Positions 25,034 through 34,233 of a stretch of DNA of 64,000 nt are shown piece after piece (the first letter of the stretch is position 1; each line of letters starts with the position of its first letter). The notes beneath the pieces were generated by a model, which saw only the letters and a program-made list of their open reading frames with translations, did not search any database and had not been told where the DNA came from. The stretch comes from UBA10646 sp046296295 (lineage in GTDB: Bacteria; Bacteroidota; Bacteroidia; Chitinophagales; Chitinophagaceae): contig JBKBLG010000008.1 in the NCBI GenBank assembly GCA_046296295.1, positions 74,627-138,626 on the forward strand, in the 5' to 3' direction. Position numbers and translations under genes: made by a program.

Positions 25034-26179
25034 ATGCGTAGATATTGCTTTTTTGTTATAGCACTATGGCTTGCTCATATAGCACCCGCCCAAACTGTAT
25101 TTCCATTTACTGCAAAGGACAACCGCGATAGCATTACCCACCAACTCCAACAACAAGTACAAACCAACATATTACTACCATTACATTACGATAATTATCC
25201 ACGTATTGCTGGGGCATTTTGGGCGATGGAGTTAATGCAATATCGCCCCGTTAATATGCATAGCGTTATTGTGCATCACTTCAATCAATGGCAAGTATTG
25301 CCAACAAGCCATCAACGAGCATTGCTAGAAATGTTGTACACCTTGTACCCTAAGCAATATGTTACTGAAATACAACAAGTACTACCCAACATCAGCAATA
25401 GTAAAGTGCGTGCCATGGCTTACGAATACTTGCAACTAAATAAAATTTATCCAACACTTTCTGCAGCAGATATGGTAGATACGTTACAAGTGTCCATTTA
25501 CCGTAAGGGCCATACAAAACAACGCTACCTTACGGTAAATGAATTACTGCATAATAAATTGCTACCACAACAAATACTCGTTGTTAGCTTTCAATATCGT
25601 AACCGTAACAAACCTGGTTTTGTGATGATACGAAATCAACAACACGAATGGCTGAAAGACAGTGCCGGCAACATTTTTAAAGCAGTACAACTAGCACGTT
25701 CTATTACCAACTTACCTTATTACCTCACCAACGGCAATACACCACAAGGGTTATATATACTTCGTGGATTTGCAGTATCGAATAACGACTGGATTGGCCC
25801 AACTACCAACCTTCAAATGCAATTACCCTTTGAGGCAAGCGCATCAACATTTTTTAACGATAGCAGCACCAATTGGTACAATGGTTACAAGCAACTGCTC
25901 ACCCCTTTTGCCGATTACGATGCCTTGTGGGAAAGTTATCATGCTGGTAAGCTTGGCAGAACCGAAATTATTGCACACGGTACTGCTATTAACCCTTTGT
26001 ATTATCAACAACAACCTTACTACCCTTGTACACCAAGTTTAGGTTGCTTATGCAGCCCAGAAATTTGGAACGATGATGGTGTTAACATACAAAGCGAACA
26101 ACTGCGTTGGATAGAAGCACTAAAAAGTATTGGTGGCGGATACGGTTACTTAATGGTAGTAGAAATTGCCGAAAAATAA
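25034..26179 (+). CDS. Exported L,D-transpeptidase-like (YkuD-type) protein
   Basis: 381 residues with a signal peptide ending in APAQ (residue 20). The middle is unassigned. In the C-terminal half I see NTPQGLYILRG (like the TPxGxF strand of YkuD domains), IIAHGTAINP (His315-Gly) and, 18 residues later, SLGCLC with Cys338 in the place of the nucleophile of SHGCxR. The normal Arg is Cys340 here. So the fold is probable and activity uncertain; peptidoglycan or lipoprotein cross-linking would be the family role. It contains an inverted pair of the dispersed motif (25495, 25528). Confidence 0.6.
   Translation: MRRYCFFVIALWLAHIAPAQTVFPFTAKDNRDSITHQLQQQVQTNILLPLHYDNYPRIAGAFWAMELMQYRPVNMHSVIVHHFNQWQVLPTSHQRALLEMLYTLYPKQYVTEIQQVLPNISNSKVRAMAYEYLQLNKIYPTLSAADMVDTLQVSIYRKGHTKQRYLTVNELLHNKLLPQQILVVSFQYRNRNKPGFVMIRNQQHEWLKDSAGNIFKAVQLARSITNLPYYLTNGNTPQGLYILRGFAVSNNDWIGPTTNLQMQLPFEASASTFFNDSSTNWYNGYKQLLTPFADYDALWESYHAGKLGRTEIIAHGTAINPLYYQQQPYYPCTPSLGCLCSPEIWNDDGVNIQSEQLRWIEALKSIGGGYGYLMVVEIAEK
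25495..25541. repeat. Inverted pair of the dispersed motif inside a gene
   Basis: CATTTACCGTAAGG at 25495-25508 and CCTTACGGTAAATG at 25528-25541, 19 bases apart, both exact. They form a potential 14-bp hairpin within an open reading frame and encode IYRKG and LTVNE. Confidence 0.9.
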
Positions 26180-26185
26180 ATGCTA

Positions 26186-26752
26186 TTACTTACGCACCAC
26201 CTTATCAGGATTTTTTGCAATAAACTCTTCCCAGCCTTTTAGGCCTTTTCCTACTTTAGCCAACGGGTTCTGTGATTGATAATAATGACATAAGGCAACA
26301 GCCAATGCATCGGTTGCATCGAAGTACTGCGGTTGCGCATCTATTTCCAATACTGTTTGTAGCATTTTCCAAACTTGCTCTTTATCGGCATTACCATTGC
26401 CTGTTATAGATTGTTTCACCTTTTTGGGGCTGTACTCAGTAACTGATAAACCCGCTTGCATGGCTGCCGCAATGGCCACGCCTTGTGCTCGCCCAAGCTT
26501 AAGCATACTTTGCACATTTTTACCAAAAAAAGGTGCTTCAATAGCAAAAGTACTTGGCCTATACAATCTAATTAAATCTGAAACCTTTGCATGTATGGTA
26601 TGCAGGCGTTCGTACATATCAGACTTACTACTCATGTGTAATACATCCATAAGTAGTACGCGTGGCTTATGGTTATGTATTGCCAATACACCGTATCCCA
26701 TTACTTGCGTACCAGGATCGATACCGAGAATTACAGAATTTTGTTGTTGCAT
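26186..26752 (-). CDS. ruvC: Holliday junction resolvase RuvC
   Basis: Endonuclease that cuts Holliday junctions with RuvAB. 188 residues with the RNase H-fold acidic set: LGIDPGTQVMGYG (first Asp), FAIEAPFFGKNVQ (Glu), and DATDALAVALCHYY (the final Asp pair). The C-terminus extends some 20 basic residues beyond the core. It converges on the YkuD-like gene, six bases apart. Confidence 0.95.
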   Translation of the reverse strand: MQQQNSVILGIDPGTQVMGYGVLAIHNHKPRVLLMDVLHMSSKSDMYERLHTIHAKVSDLIRLYRPSTFAIEAPFFGKNVQSMLKLGRAQGVAIAAAMQAGLSVTEYSPKKVKQSITGNGNADKEQVWKMLQTVLEIDAQPQYFDATDALAVALCHYYQSQNPLAKVGKGLKGWEEFIAKNPDKVVRK

Positions 26753-26846
26753 TTCGCTGCCAAATTAATCAAAGCTTTTTTTACAATGCAATTACAATTA
26801 CCTTACGGTAAATGATTGGCTTTGTGTACGTTTGGCCACCACCAAT

Positions 26847-27866
26847 ATGAAACTAAAAAAGCAGTACAAGATTATTTTAAACTATGTAGTTGGTCCCATG
26901 TTATTTATGGTGCTTGCATACAGCATTTACCGTAAGGTACAACAACAACCTAATAGCATGCCCGCGTGGGAGCTACTACAACACGCTTGGGATGGCACCA
27001 ACCGTTGGAAGTTATTGGCCGTTGCATTACTTACACTTGTTAATTGGGGCATTGAGGCGCGTAAATGGCAAGTGCTGGTAAAGCCGGTGCAACATATTAA
27101 TCTTTTTACAGCCTATAAATCGGTGTTAAGCGGTTTGGCATTCAGTTTATTTGTACCTAATAGACTGGGCGAATATGTGGGGCGTATATTACACATGGGC
27201 GAGGGCAATAGGTTACGCAGTGTAGCTTTTACCGTTGTAGCAGGCTTAGCACAACTGATTGTAACGCTAATTATGGGGGTAATTGGTTTGATATACTTAC
27301 GTATGTACTTATGGCCCAATAGCGGCCTCATGCACGAACTCAGTGATTTTTGGTTTTGGGGCTTTGCTTATGCAATGGGTATTATTGCTCTAGTATTTGT
27401 GCTGGTGTATTACAAATTAAGTTGGCTTACTAAAGTTTTTGAACGTATTAGTTGGGTGTACAAATACCGCTACTTTATTCAACACCTCGAAGATTTTCAT
27501 TGGCGTGAATTAACAAGAATTTTAACACTATCAATGAGCCGTTATGTTGTATTTATTTTGCAATATTGGCTAATGCTGCAAGTATTTAATGTGCAGTTGC
27601 CTTTATTAGCGGGTATATGGCTGGTATGTGTATTTTTTTTAGTGATGGCAGTAGTACCAACCATTCCAATGGCGGAGTTAGGCTTACGAGGACAAGCAAG
27701 CCTGCAACTATTTGGCTTGTTAAGTAGTAACCATCAAGGCATTATTTATACCGCTGGTGGAATTTGGTTGTTAAACTTGATAATACCCGCTATGGCTGGT
27801 AGCATATTTGTACTGAGTATTAGATTATTTTCAAAACCTGAAGTAACCTCACCCGACGAAACGTGA
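26847..27866 (+). CDS. Lysylphosphatidylglycerol synthase-type transmembrane protein (YbhN-like)
   Basis: A polytopic membrane protein with about eight helices, of the flippase-like domain found in MprF and YbhN. Motifs: FSLFVPNRLGEYVGR near residue 110 and PTIPMAELGLRGQASL near 280. It lacks a synthetase domain, so lipid transport is more likely than aminoacylation. The ATG at 26847 is used; the longer frame would need a TTG at 26832. An exact dispersed motif (26924) encodes IYRK in the first helix, and another lies in the divergent promoter region (26801). Confidence 0.85.
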   Translation: MKLKKQYKIILNYVVGPMLFMVLAYSIYRKVQQQPNSMPAWELLQHAWDGTNRWKLLAVALLTLVNWGIEARKWQVLVKPVQHINLFTAYKSVLSGLAFSLFVPNRLGEYVGRILHMGEGNRLRSVAFTVVAGLAQLIVTLIMGVIGLIYLRMYLWPNSGLMHELSDFWFWGFAYAMGIIALVFVLVYYKLSWLTKVFERISWVYKYRYFIQHLEDFHWRELTRILTLSMSRYVVFILQYWLMLQVFNVQLPLLAGIWLVCVFFLVMAVVPTIPMAELGLRGQASLQLFGLLSSNHQGIIYTAGGIWLLNLIIPAMAGSIFVLSIRLFSKPEVTSPDET

Positions 27867-28654
27867 AAAAAATAATTATTCTCTTAACAATAGTTGTTAC
27901 AAGTCTGCGGCTTAATGCTGGCGACGATTTCTGTGGCATCAGTAACCATGCCTTTCAGGCGGGTGAACGTATTGATTATACTGTTTTTTATAATGTTATT
28001 GGCATTTATATCAGTGCCGGAACTGCAACATTTACAACGCAGTTAGAGCGTTTCAACAATAAACCTACTTACCACATTATAGGTACTGGCACCAGCAATA
28101 GTAAGTATGACTGGATTTTTAAAGTACGCGACAAATACGAAAGCTTCATAGATACTGCTACATTACAGCCATACAAATTTGCTCGAAATGTTGATGAAGG
28201 TGGTTATAAAATCAACGAGTCGGTTTCGTTTAACCAACAAACAAATACTGCTATTACCGATAAGGGTGTATTTAAAGTACCCAACTGCGTTCAAGATGTT
28301 TTGAGCAGTATATACTACGCAAGAAACATCGACTATAATAAATATAAACCTGAAGATAAAATACCCTTCAGCATGTTTTTAGATAACAATGTATACGATT
28401 TATACATTCGCTACTTAGGTAAAGAAACCATTAAAACAAAGTATGGCAAGTTCAGGGCCATCAAGTTTAGTCCGCTTTTAATTAAGGGTACTATTTTCGA
28501 AGGTGGTGAAAAAATGACTGTTTGGGTAACCGACGATGCCAACCACATTCCTATTCGTATTGAAAGCCCCATCGTTGTGGGTACCGTTAAAGTTGATATG
28601 ATGGGTTATCAAAACATACGCTATCCGCTCACTAGTTTGGTGAACTGGCGCTAA
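27863..28654 (+). CDS. DUF3108 domain protein, exported
   Basis: 263 residues with a signal peptide (KIIILLTIVVTSLRLNAG) and then a beta-rich domain that starts FQAGERIDYTVFYNVIGIYISAGTA, the typical DUF3108 opening. Proteins of this group are periplasmic and of unknown function. It starts at a GTG that overlaps the stop of the YbhN-like gene (GTGA), so the two are translationally coupled and perhaps work together in envelope lipid handling (inference). Confidence 0.85.
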   Translation: MKKIIILLTIVVTSLRLNAGDDFCGISNHAFQAGERIDYTVFYNVIGIYISAGTATFTTQLERFNNKPTYHIIGTGTSNSKYDWIFKVRDKYESFIDTATLQPYKFARNVDEGGYKINESVSFNQQTNTAITDKGVFKVPNCVQDVLSSIYYARNIDYNKYKPEDKIPFSMFLDNNVYDLYIRYLGKETIKTKYGKFRAIKFSPLLIKGTIFEGGEKMTVWVTDDANHIPIRIESPIVVGTVKVDMMGYQNIRYPLTSLVNWR

Positions 28655-28665
28655 AACAAGCTTGA

Positions 28666-29901
28666 ATGCTTACAATTACCAATACAAGTACACGACGAAA
28701 AATTATTAACGACCCCGTGTATGGCTTTATTACCATACAACATCCGCTCATTTTTAATATCATTGAACACCCCTATTACCAACGCCTACGCCGTATTCAA
28801 CAAATGGCATTGGCACATTTGGTATATCCGGGTGCGGTGCATACAAGGCTGCATCATTCGTTGGGCGCTTATCACTTAATATGTAATGCACTTACTGAAT
28901 TAAAAAGTAAAGGGGTTACTATTACACCCGAAGAAGAAGTAGCTACACAAGCAGCCATTTTATTGCACGATATAGGACACGGTCCGTTTTCGCATGCACT
29001 TGAACACCGATTAGTACCAAATATGCATCACGAAAATTTAAGCCTACTTATCATGGAGGCTATGAACCGTGATTTGAATGGTGCTTTAGACATGGCAATT
29101 GAAATATTTACCGCAAGGTATTCTAAACCATTTTTGCATCAGCTTATAAGCGGACAAATAGATGTGGACCGCATGGACTACTTAAGCCGCGACAGTTTTT
29201 TTACAGGTGTAAGTGAAGGCGTGATTGGCTACGACCGCATTTTAAAAATGCTCACCGTACATAACGATGTTTTAATGGTTGAAGAAAAAGGCATCCATAG
29301 CGTTGAAAAATTTTTGATAGCAAGGCGTCAGATGTACTGGCAAGTATACTTGCACAAAACAGTACTAGCCGCCGAAAAAATGTTGGTGAAAATTATAGAT
29401 CGGGTACGAGAGATTTACGCTGTTAATAAGGGTATTTTGCTTACCCAAACGGCACTCGATTATTTTTTCGACCAATACCAAGGTGTTATGACCCCCGAAG
29501 CACTCACACAGTTTTGCAGCCTTGATGATGCCGATGTAATGCATGCTGTTAAAGTTTGGAGCCGCAGTAACGATGTAGTATTAAAAACTCTCTGCACCCA
29601 TCTTTTAGATAGAAAACTCTTGAAATGCAAGCTACAAACTACTCCTTTTGATATGAATGAGGTGCAAGCAAAGCGAGTACAGCTAGCAAAAGCTTGGCAT
29701 ATTAGCGAGGCCGAAGCAAGTTATTTAGTATTCACCGGCGAAGCTACCAACACTACCTATCAACCACAAGATGAACGCATACACATTATTACAAAAAATA
29801 AAACCGTGGTAGACATTGCTGAGGTAGATAACAGCTTAATCCACCAAACATTGCAGATGCCGGTTAAAAAATTCTACATTTGTCAGCCCGCGGGTTTTTA
29901 A
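28666..29901 (+). CDS. HD-domain phosphohydrolase (dGTPase-like)
   Basis: 411 residues. The HD metal site is complete: RLHHSLGAYHL, LLHDIGHGPFSHALEH (the HD pair) and QIDVDRMDYLSRDSFFTG (final Asp). This matches the SAMHD1/dGTPase-like group of single-domain bacterial proteins, which hydrolyse nucleotides; the exact substrate cannot be told. It lies 11 bases after the DUF3108 gene and 33 bases before lpxD, so it may be part of the same transcript. Confidence 0.9.
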   Translation: MLTITNTSTRRKIINDPVYGFITIQHPLIFNIIEHPYYQRLRRIQQMALAHLVYPGAVHTRLHHSLGAYHLICNALTELKSKGVTITPEEEVATQAAILLHDIGHGPFSHALEHRLVPNMHHENLSLLIMEAMNRDLNGALDMAIEIFTARYSKPFLHQLISGQIDVDRMDYLSRDSFFTGVSEGVIGYDRILKMLTVHNDVLMVEEKGIHSVEKFLIARRQMYWQVYLHKTVLAAEKMLVKIIDRVREIYAVNKGILLTQTALDYFFDQYQGVMTPEALTQFCSLDDADVMHAVKVWSRSNDVVLKTLCTHLLDRKLLKCKLQTTPFDMNEVQAKRVQLAKAWHISEAEASYLVFTGEATNTTYQPQDERIHIITKNKTVVDIAEVDNSLIHQTLQMPVKKFYICQPAGF

Positions 29902-29934
29902 AACCGCCCCCTAAAAAGTAAGACCAAACGCACA

Positions 29935-30987
29935 ATGCAATTTTCGGCACAACAAATAGCACTTTTGATTAACGGCCAAATCGATGGCGATGCAAACGTT
30001 ACTGTTAATAATTTTGGTAAAATTGAAGAGGCGCAACATGGCCAGTTATCGTTTTTAGCCAATCCCAAATACGAAGAATACCTCTATACCACCAAAGCAA
30101 GCATCGTAATTGTTAATGCCGATTTAGCTTTAAAAAACAATGTTACGTGCACATTAATTCGTGTACCAAATGCCTATACCGCTTTTGCCCAATTATTACA
30201 ACAATATCAACAAATTAAACAACAACAGTTAAGCGGTATTGAGCAACCAAGTTTCATTGCAACAACTGCAAGTATTGGAGAACAAGTATACGTTGGTGCT
30301 TTCGCTTATATTGGTAACCACGCTAAAGTGGGCAACAATACAAAAATTTACCCGGGCGCTTTTATTGGCGATAATGCCGTAATTGGCAATAATGTAGTAT
30401 TACATCCAGGTGTTAAAATTTATCACGATTGTGTTATTGGTAATAATGTAATCATACACGCCGGAACTGTTATTGGTGGCGATGGTTTCGGTTTTGCGCC
30501 ACAAGTCGATGGTAGTTTTCAAAAAGTACCTCAAATTGGCAACGTAGTGGTTGAAGATTTTGTTGAAATTGGCAGCAACGCTTGTATTGATAGAGCTACC
30601 ATTGGTAGTACTATTATTCGCAAAGGTGCCAAACTCGATAACCTCATTCAAATTGCACACAATGTAGAAATAGGCAACCATAGCGTTATTGCAGCGCAAG
30701 TAGGCATTAGCGGAAGCACTAAAATTGGCAAGCAGGTAATGATTGGCGGACAGGCAGGCATTGTTGGCCACATCACCGTTGCCGATGGAAGTAAAATTAA
30801 TGCTCAGAGTGGGGTTAGCAAAAGCATCAAACAACCTAATACAGCCGTTACGGGAACACCAGCATACGACTATACCAGTGCATTACGCAGCCAGGCAATT
30901 AGCCGAAGCTTACCCGATTTAGAAAAACGTATCGCCGATTTAGAGCGCCAAATTCAAGCGCTACTACAAAAAAACTCAAACAGCTAA
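29935..30987 (+). CDS. lpxD: UDP-3-O-acylglucosamine N-acyltransferase
   Basis: Third step of lipid A synthesis, adding a 3-hydroxyacyl chain. 350 residues: an N-terminal uridine-binding domain (QISFLANPKYE-like segment near 40), then a long left-handed beta helix of hexapeptide repeats (IGNNVVLHPGVKI, IGNNVIIHAGTVIGGDGFGFAP, with the catalytic His in IQIAHNVEIG), and a C-terminal helix. It converges on lpxC-fabZ, which encodes the preceding enzyme. Confidence 0.95.
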   Translation: MQFSAQQIALLINGQIDGDANVTVNNFGKIEEAQHGQLSFLANPKYEEYLYTTKASIVIVNADLALKNNVTCTLIRVPNAYTAFAQLLQQYQQIKQQQLSGIEQPSFIATTASIGEQVYVGAFAYIGNHAKVGNNTKIYPGAFIGDNAVIGNNVVLHPGVKIYHDCVIGNNVIIHAGTVIGGDGFGFAPQVDGSFQKVPQIGNVVVEDFVEIGSNACIDRATIGSTIIRKGAKLDNLIQIAHNVEIGNHSVIAAQVGISGSTKIGKQVMIGGQAGIVGHITVADGSKINAQSGVSKSIKQPNTAVTGTPAYDYTSALRSQAISRSLPDLEKRIADLERQIQALLQKNSNS

Positions 30988-31064
30988 AAGCCAATACATA
31001 CCTTACGGTAAATGTATACACACCCCTTATAACACACCTGAAAATACCAATAGCACAATAACAG

Positions 31065-31089
31065 ATATGGCGGCCTGCGGCCGCCATAT
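31065..31089. terminator. GC-rich palindromic hairpin (GGCGGCC-TGC-GGCCGCC family)
   Basis: An 11-bp perfect stem with a TGC loop, followed by T-rich sequence, between convergent lpxD and lpxC-fabZ. Same core as those at 5301 and 63908. Confidence 0.8.
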
Positions 31090-31167
31090 TATTTTTCAAA
31101 TATTTCCATAGCTACCATACAATTAACAGTACACAACCGTAACTGCATTTGCCTGTAAAGGTACAGC

Positions 31168-32580
31168 TTACTTCTCTTGACGCTTCACTACTTGCGCCAC
31201 CAAATCGGCTTCAGTTGCAACCTTACCATTCACATACACCGTACCACGCATTTCGCAAATACCTCTACGAATCGGACTAATCAATTCCATCTTCAATAAC
31301 ATGGTATCGCCGGGCACCACTTTCTGCTTGAACTTACAATTATCAATCTTCAAGAAGTAAGTATCGTACTTACCCTCTCCCATGGCATTGATACAAAAGA
31401 TACCTCCCGTTTGTGCCAATGCTTCAATTTGCAATACGCCGGGCATTACCGGATTACCGGGGAAATGACCTGTAAAAAATGGCTCATTGAACGTTACATT
31501 TTTTAAGCCAACAATATGCGTATCGGTTAATTCAATAATCTTATCAACCAATAAAAACGGATAGCGATGTGGCAACGTACGTTCTATTTGCTCTAGGCTG
31601 TACACCGGCGGCAACGATGGATTGTACACCGGCACATCTTTCACATGCTTATTCTTTTTAATGTACTGCTTAATTTTTTTAGCGAACTCAACATTGGTGC
31701 TATGCCCGGGTCTGTTCGCTAAAATTCTAGCTTTAATCGGGTAGCCAATCAGTGCCAAATCGCCTACTACATCTAACAATTTGTGCCGAGCAGGCTCATT
31801 AGGATAACGCAACTCCAGATTATTCAAATAACCGCCTGCTTTCACTTCCATGTGATCACGCTTGAAAGCTTTTGCAAGGCGTGCCATAGCATCGTCGCTA
31901 ATAGGCTTGTCTACAATTACAATAGCATTATTTAAATCGCCCCCTTTTACAAGGTTATGCTCAATGAGCATTTCAAGTTCGTGCAAGAAGCAGAAGGTAC
32001 GGCTACTCGCCACCTCTGCCCTAAATTCACGCATGGTTTTAAGCTGCGCATGCTGTGTACCAAGTACAGGACTGTTAAAATCAATCAATGTAGTGATTTG
32101 ATAATCAACCGAAGGCATAGCAACCATTTCTACTCGCTTCACTTCATCGTAGTGATATATATTTTCATCGATACTGTACCAAGCTTTCGCAGCCTCTTGT
32201 TCTTGTACACCGGCTTCTTCAATCAGTTCAACAAAAGGCTGGCTGCTACCATCCATTATAGGTATTTCAGGTCCGTTCAATTCTACCAAAACATTATCAA
32301 TACCGCAACCCACCAAAGCTGCTAATAAATGCTCTACGGTACTCACTTTTGCATCGCCAACTTGCAAGGTAGTTCCACGGCTTGTATCAGTTACCAAATC
32401 GCAATCGGCTTTAATCACCGGCTGATTGGGTAAATCAATACGTTGAAACTGAATACCAAAACCTGCAGCAGCAGGCTTTAAGGTCATATCTACCAAAACA
32501 CCTGTGTGTAAGCCGGTACCACTAATACTTACTTCGGTGCTAAGCGTATGCTGCTTATCTGGATTAAATTTACTGCTCAT
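31168..32580 (-). CDS. lpxC-fabZ: Bifunctional LpxC deacetylase / FabZ dehydratase
   Basis: A fusion typical of Bacteroidetes. Residues 1 to about 310 are LpxC, the zinc deacetylase committing to lipid A: TVEHLLAAL, DGSSQPFVELI and RPGHSTNVEF hold metal and catalytic residues. Residues from about 325 are FabZ, the hydroxyacyl-ACP dehydratase: LPHRYPFLLVDK (catalytic His) and GHFPGNPVMPGVLQIEALAQ (Glu helix). The fusion may direct hydroxyacyl-ACP between fatty-acid and lipid A synthesis (inference). Confidence 0.96.
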   Translation of the reverse strand: MSSKFNPDKQHTLSTEVSISGTGLHTGVLVDMTLKPAAAGFGIQFQRIDLPNQPVIKADCDLVTDTSRGTTLQVGDAKVSTVEHLLAALVGCGIDNVLVELNGPEIPIMDGSSQPFVELIEEAGVQEQEAAKAWYSIDENIYHYDEVKRVEMVAMPSVDYQITTLIDFNSPVLGTQHAQLKTMREFRAEVASSRTFCFLHELEMLIEHNLVKGGDLNNAIVIVDKPISDDAMARLAKAFKRDHMEVKAGGYLNNLELRYPNEPARHKLLDVVGDLALIGYPIKARILANRPGHSTNVEFAKKIKQYIKKNKHVKDVPVYNPSLPPVYSLEQIERTLPHRYPFLLVDKIIELTDTHIVGLKNVTFNEPFFTGHFPGNPVMPGVLQIEALAQTGGIFCINAMGEGKYDTYFLKIDNCKFKQKVVPGDTMLLKMELISPIRRGICEMRGTVYVNGKVATEADLVAQVVKRQEK

Positions 32581-32642
32581 AATTTCAACTTCTGTTGTAA
32601 CAAAACGTTCATTATATCGTTATACGAACGCATGCAATTCAA

Positions 32643-32672
32643 TTGCGTGGGCAAAAATAGGCTTTACTTTTG
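32643..32672 (+). promoter_or_regulatory. Possible promoter of the small exported protein gene
   Basis: TTG at 32643-32645, a 19-base spacer and TACTTTTG at 32665-32672 (an exact TAnnTTTG), 35 bases before the ATG at 32708. Confidence 0.5.
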
Positions 32673-32707
32673 GGTTAACACATCATAAATATTCTAAACA
32701 AAACACT

Positions 32708-33094
32708 ATGAAACTGCTTGTATGTTCTTCGCTCTTCGTTAGTATTTTCGCCTTGCGGCAAATGGAGTTGCCAACTGAAACCCCCACCCTACAAATACAC
32801 GAATATAAACTGGCAACCGATTCGGTTAATTATGCCGACTATGTGGGCAATTATAGAGGCCCATCAGGTTCTCCCGTAGAGTTTATTGCAATTGACTTTA
32901 AAGATGGAAAACTCTTTGCATCGGCTATGGGACAAACCAGCGAGCTGAGCCCTACCGGCACAACTGATGTTTTTATGGAGCCTAACTACAACGCTAAAAT
33001 GCATTTCGTACGCAACGATCAAAAAGTAGTTACTAAAATGCGACTGATAGTAGAAGCCATGCAGTTAGATTTAGAACTTAAAAAAGAACAATAG
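32708..33094 (+). CDS. Small exported protein with DUF3471-like domain
   Basis: 128 residues. The start at ATG 32708 gives a short signal (MKLLVCSSLFVSIFALRQ); the longer frame from 32504 overlaps lpxC antisense and is rejected. The rest (YVGNYRGPSGS, FKDGKLFASAMGQTSELSPTG, FMEPNYNAKMHFVRNDQ) resembles the small beta domain often found as a tail of beta-lactamase-like proteins (DUF3471). A degenerate dispersed motif (32751) lies inside the signal sequence. Confidence 0.65.
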   Translation: MKLLVCSSLFVSIFALRQMELPTETPTLQIHEYKLATDSVNYADYVGNYRGPSGSPVEFIAIDFKDGKLFASAMGQTSELSPTGTTDVFMEPNYNAKMHFVRNDQKVVTKMRLIVEAMQLDLELKKEQ

Positions 33095-33132
33095 TCAACA
33101 CCCATATCATCATTTACGTAAGTACCTCATGC

Positions 33133-33173
33133 CTAACGTATATCGGCCTGCCTTGCAGGCCGATATACGTTAG
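33133..33173. terminator. 19-bp palindromic hairpin
   Basis: Arms CTAACGTATATCGGCCTGC and its complement with a CTT loop, between two plus-strand genes. It is preceded by a TTACGTAA-type motif (CATTTACGTAAGT, 33111-33123). Similar in design to the other long GC-core hairpins. Confidence 0.8.
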
Positions 33174-33196
33174 GGCAGTTGCAACAGAAAGCCTGT

Positions 33197-34129
33197 ATGT
33201 TTGCACCTGCAATAATTCAGGCGGTTTTGATTCATACAACCACACCACAACAACAGCGGCTCGCATATGGTGCCTTGGCTATTACCAGTACAATTTGGGG
33301 AAGCACTTGGGTAGTAAGTAAACTTGGCGTACAACATACTCATGGGTTACAAGTTAGTTTTATACGTCAGTTCATTGCGGGTAGTATATTTCTAATCTAT
33401 TTCCTAGTATTTAAAAAAGAAAAGCTTCCTACAAAGCAGCAGTTGGCTTGGCTGTTCATGATGAGTGTAATCATGTTTGTATTTGCTAATGCCATTAGCA
33501 CTTGGAGCATTCAATATATACCGAGCGGCTTAGGTGCATTAATTGGTGCACTGTATCCCTTGAGTGTTGCCATTATTCAAATGCTTTTTTTGAAATACAA
33601 ACCAAGTTGGTTAACAATGGCAGGCTTATTGCTTGGCTTTGCTGGTGTTGGTTTTGTATTGTATGAGAATGCATTTCATCAACAACCCAAGGGCTATGTG
33701 CTTGGTGTACTTTTAGCACTTTTTGCCATGCTTAGTTGGAGTACAGGCACTATTTTATTATCGAAAAATAAATTTCAAATCAACCCCTATTATGCAACCG
33801 GTTGGCAAATGGTAATGAGTTCGGTTATAGTGGCCTGCATTGCTTATGGTTCGGGGGTTACGCAACCTTTCAATAGCATTGCTATCACTACCTGGTGGGC
33901 TATTGCTTACTTGGTAACAGCGGGTTCGGTACTTACGTTTGTTGCGTTTATTTATTCGCTCAAACATTTACACCCAACAGTAGCATCGTTGTATGCCTAT
34001 ATCAATCCTTTAGTAGCCATTGGTATTGGCAATTTGGTATTGCAAGAGCCATTTACAACCCCCATCATAATAGGAACCATCATTACACTTGTTGGTGTTT
34101 TTTTAGTAAACAAAAGCATGAAGCAATAA
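33197..34129 (+). CDS. EamA/DMT family transporter
   Basis: A ten-helix inner-membrane carrier made of two EamA repeats: ALAITSTIWGSTWVVSKLG opens the first, GVLLALFAMLSWSTGTILLSK the second. The substrate is unknown; the family includes amino-acid and metabolite exporters. The ATG at 33197 is chosen over a TTG at 33179. It converges on the PID-CTERM gene. Confidence 0.88.
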   Translation: MFAPAIIQAVLIHTTTPQQQRLAYGALAITSTIWGSTWVVSKLGVQHTHGLQVSFIRQFIAGSIFLIYFLVFKKEKLPTKQQLAWLFMMSVIMFVFANAISTWSIQYIPSGLGALIGALYPLSVAIIQMLFLKYKPSWLTMAGLLLGFAGVGFVLYENAFHQQPKGYVLGVLLALFAMLSWSTGTILLSKNKFQINPYYATGWQMVMSSVIVACIAYGSGVTQPFNSIAITTWWAIAYLVTAGSVLTFVAFIYSLKHLHPTVASLYAYINPLVAIGIGNLVLQEPFTTPIIIGTIITLVGVFLVNKSMKQ

Positions 34130-34151
34130 CATTAACGGCAACCTTTTAAAC

Positions 34152-34196
34152 ATAAACTACATGGGGCTCGCCTACGGCGAGCCCCAGGTAGTTTAT
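34152..34196. terminator. Long palindromic hairpin between convergent genes
   Basis: A 21-bp stem with one mismatch (core GGGGCTCGCC-TAC-GGCGAGCCCC) between the EamA gene and the PID-CTERM gene, followed by an exact dispersed motif (34215-34227). Likely terminates both ways. Confidence 0.82.
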
Positions 34197-34233
34197 GAGA
34201 ACTTTTTTATAGTACCTTACGGTAAATACACTT

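Noticed and set aside
32504..32707. N-terminal extension of the small exported protein
   Set aside because: It is antisense to lpxC, contains the likely promoter, and the downstream ATG gives a proper signal peptide.
33196..33203. TATGTTTG as an EamA promoter box
   Set aside because: It overlaps the start codon and the only upstream TTG is too close (14 bases).
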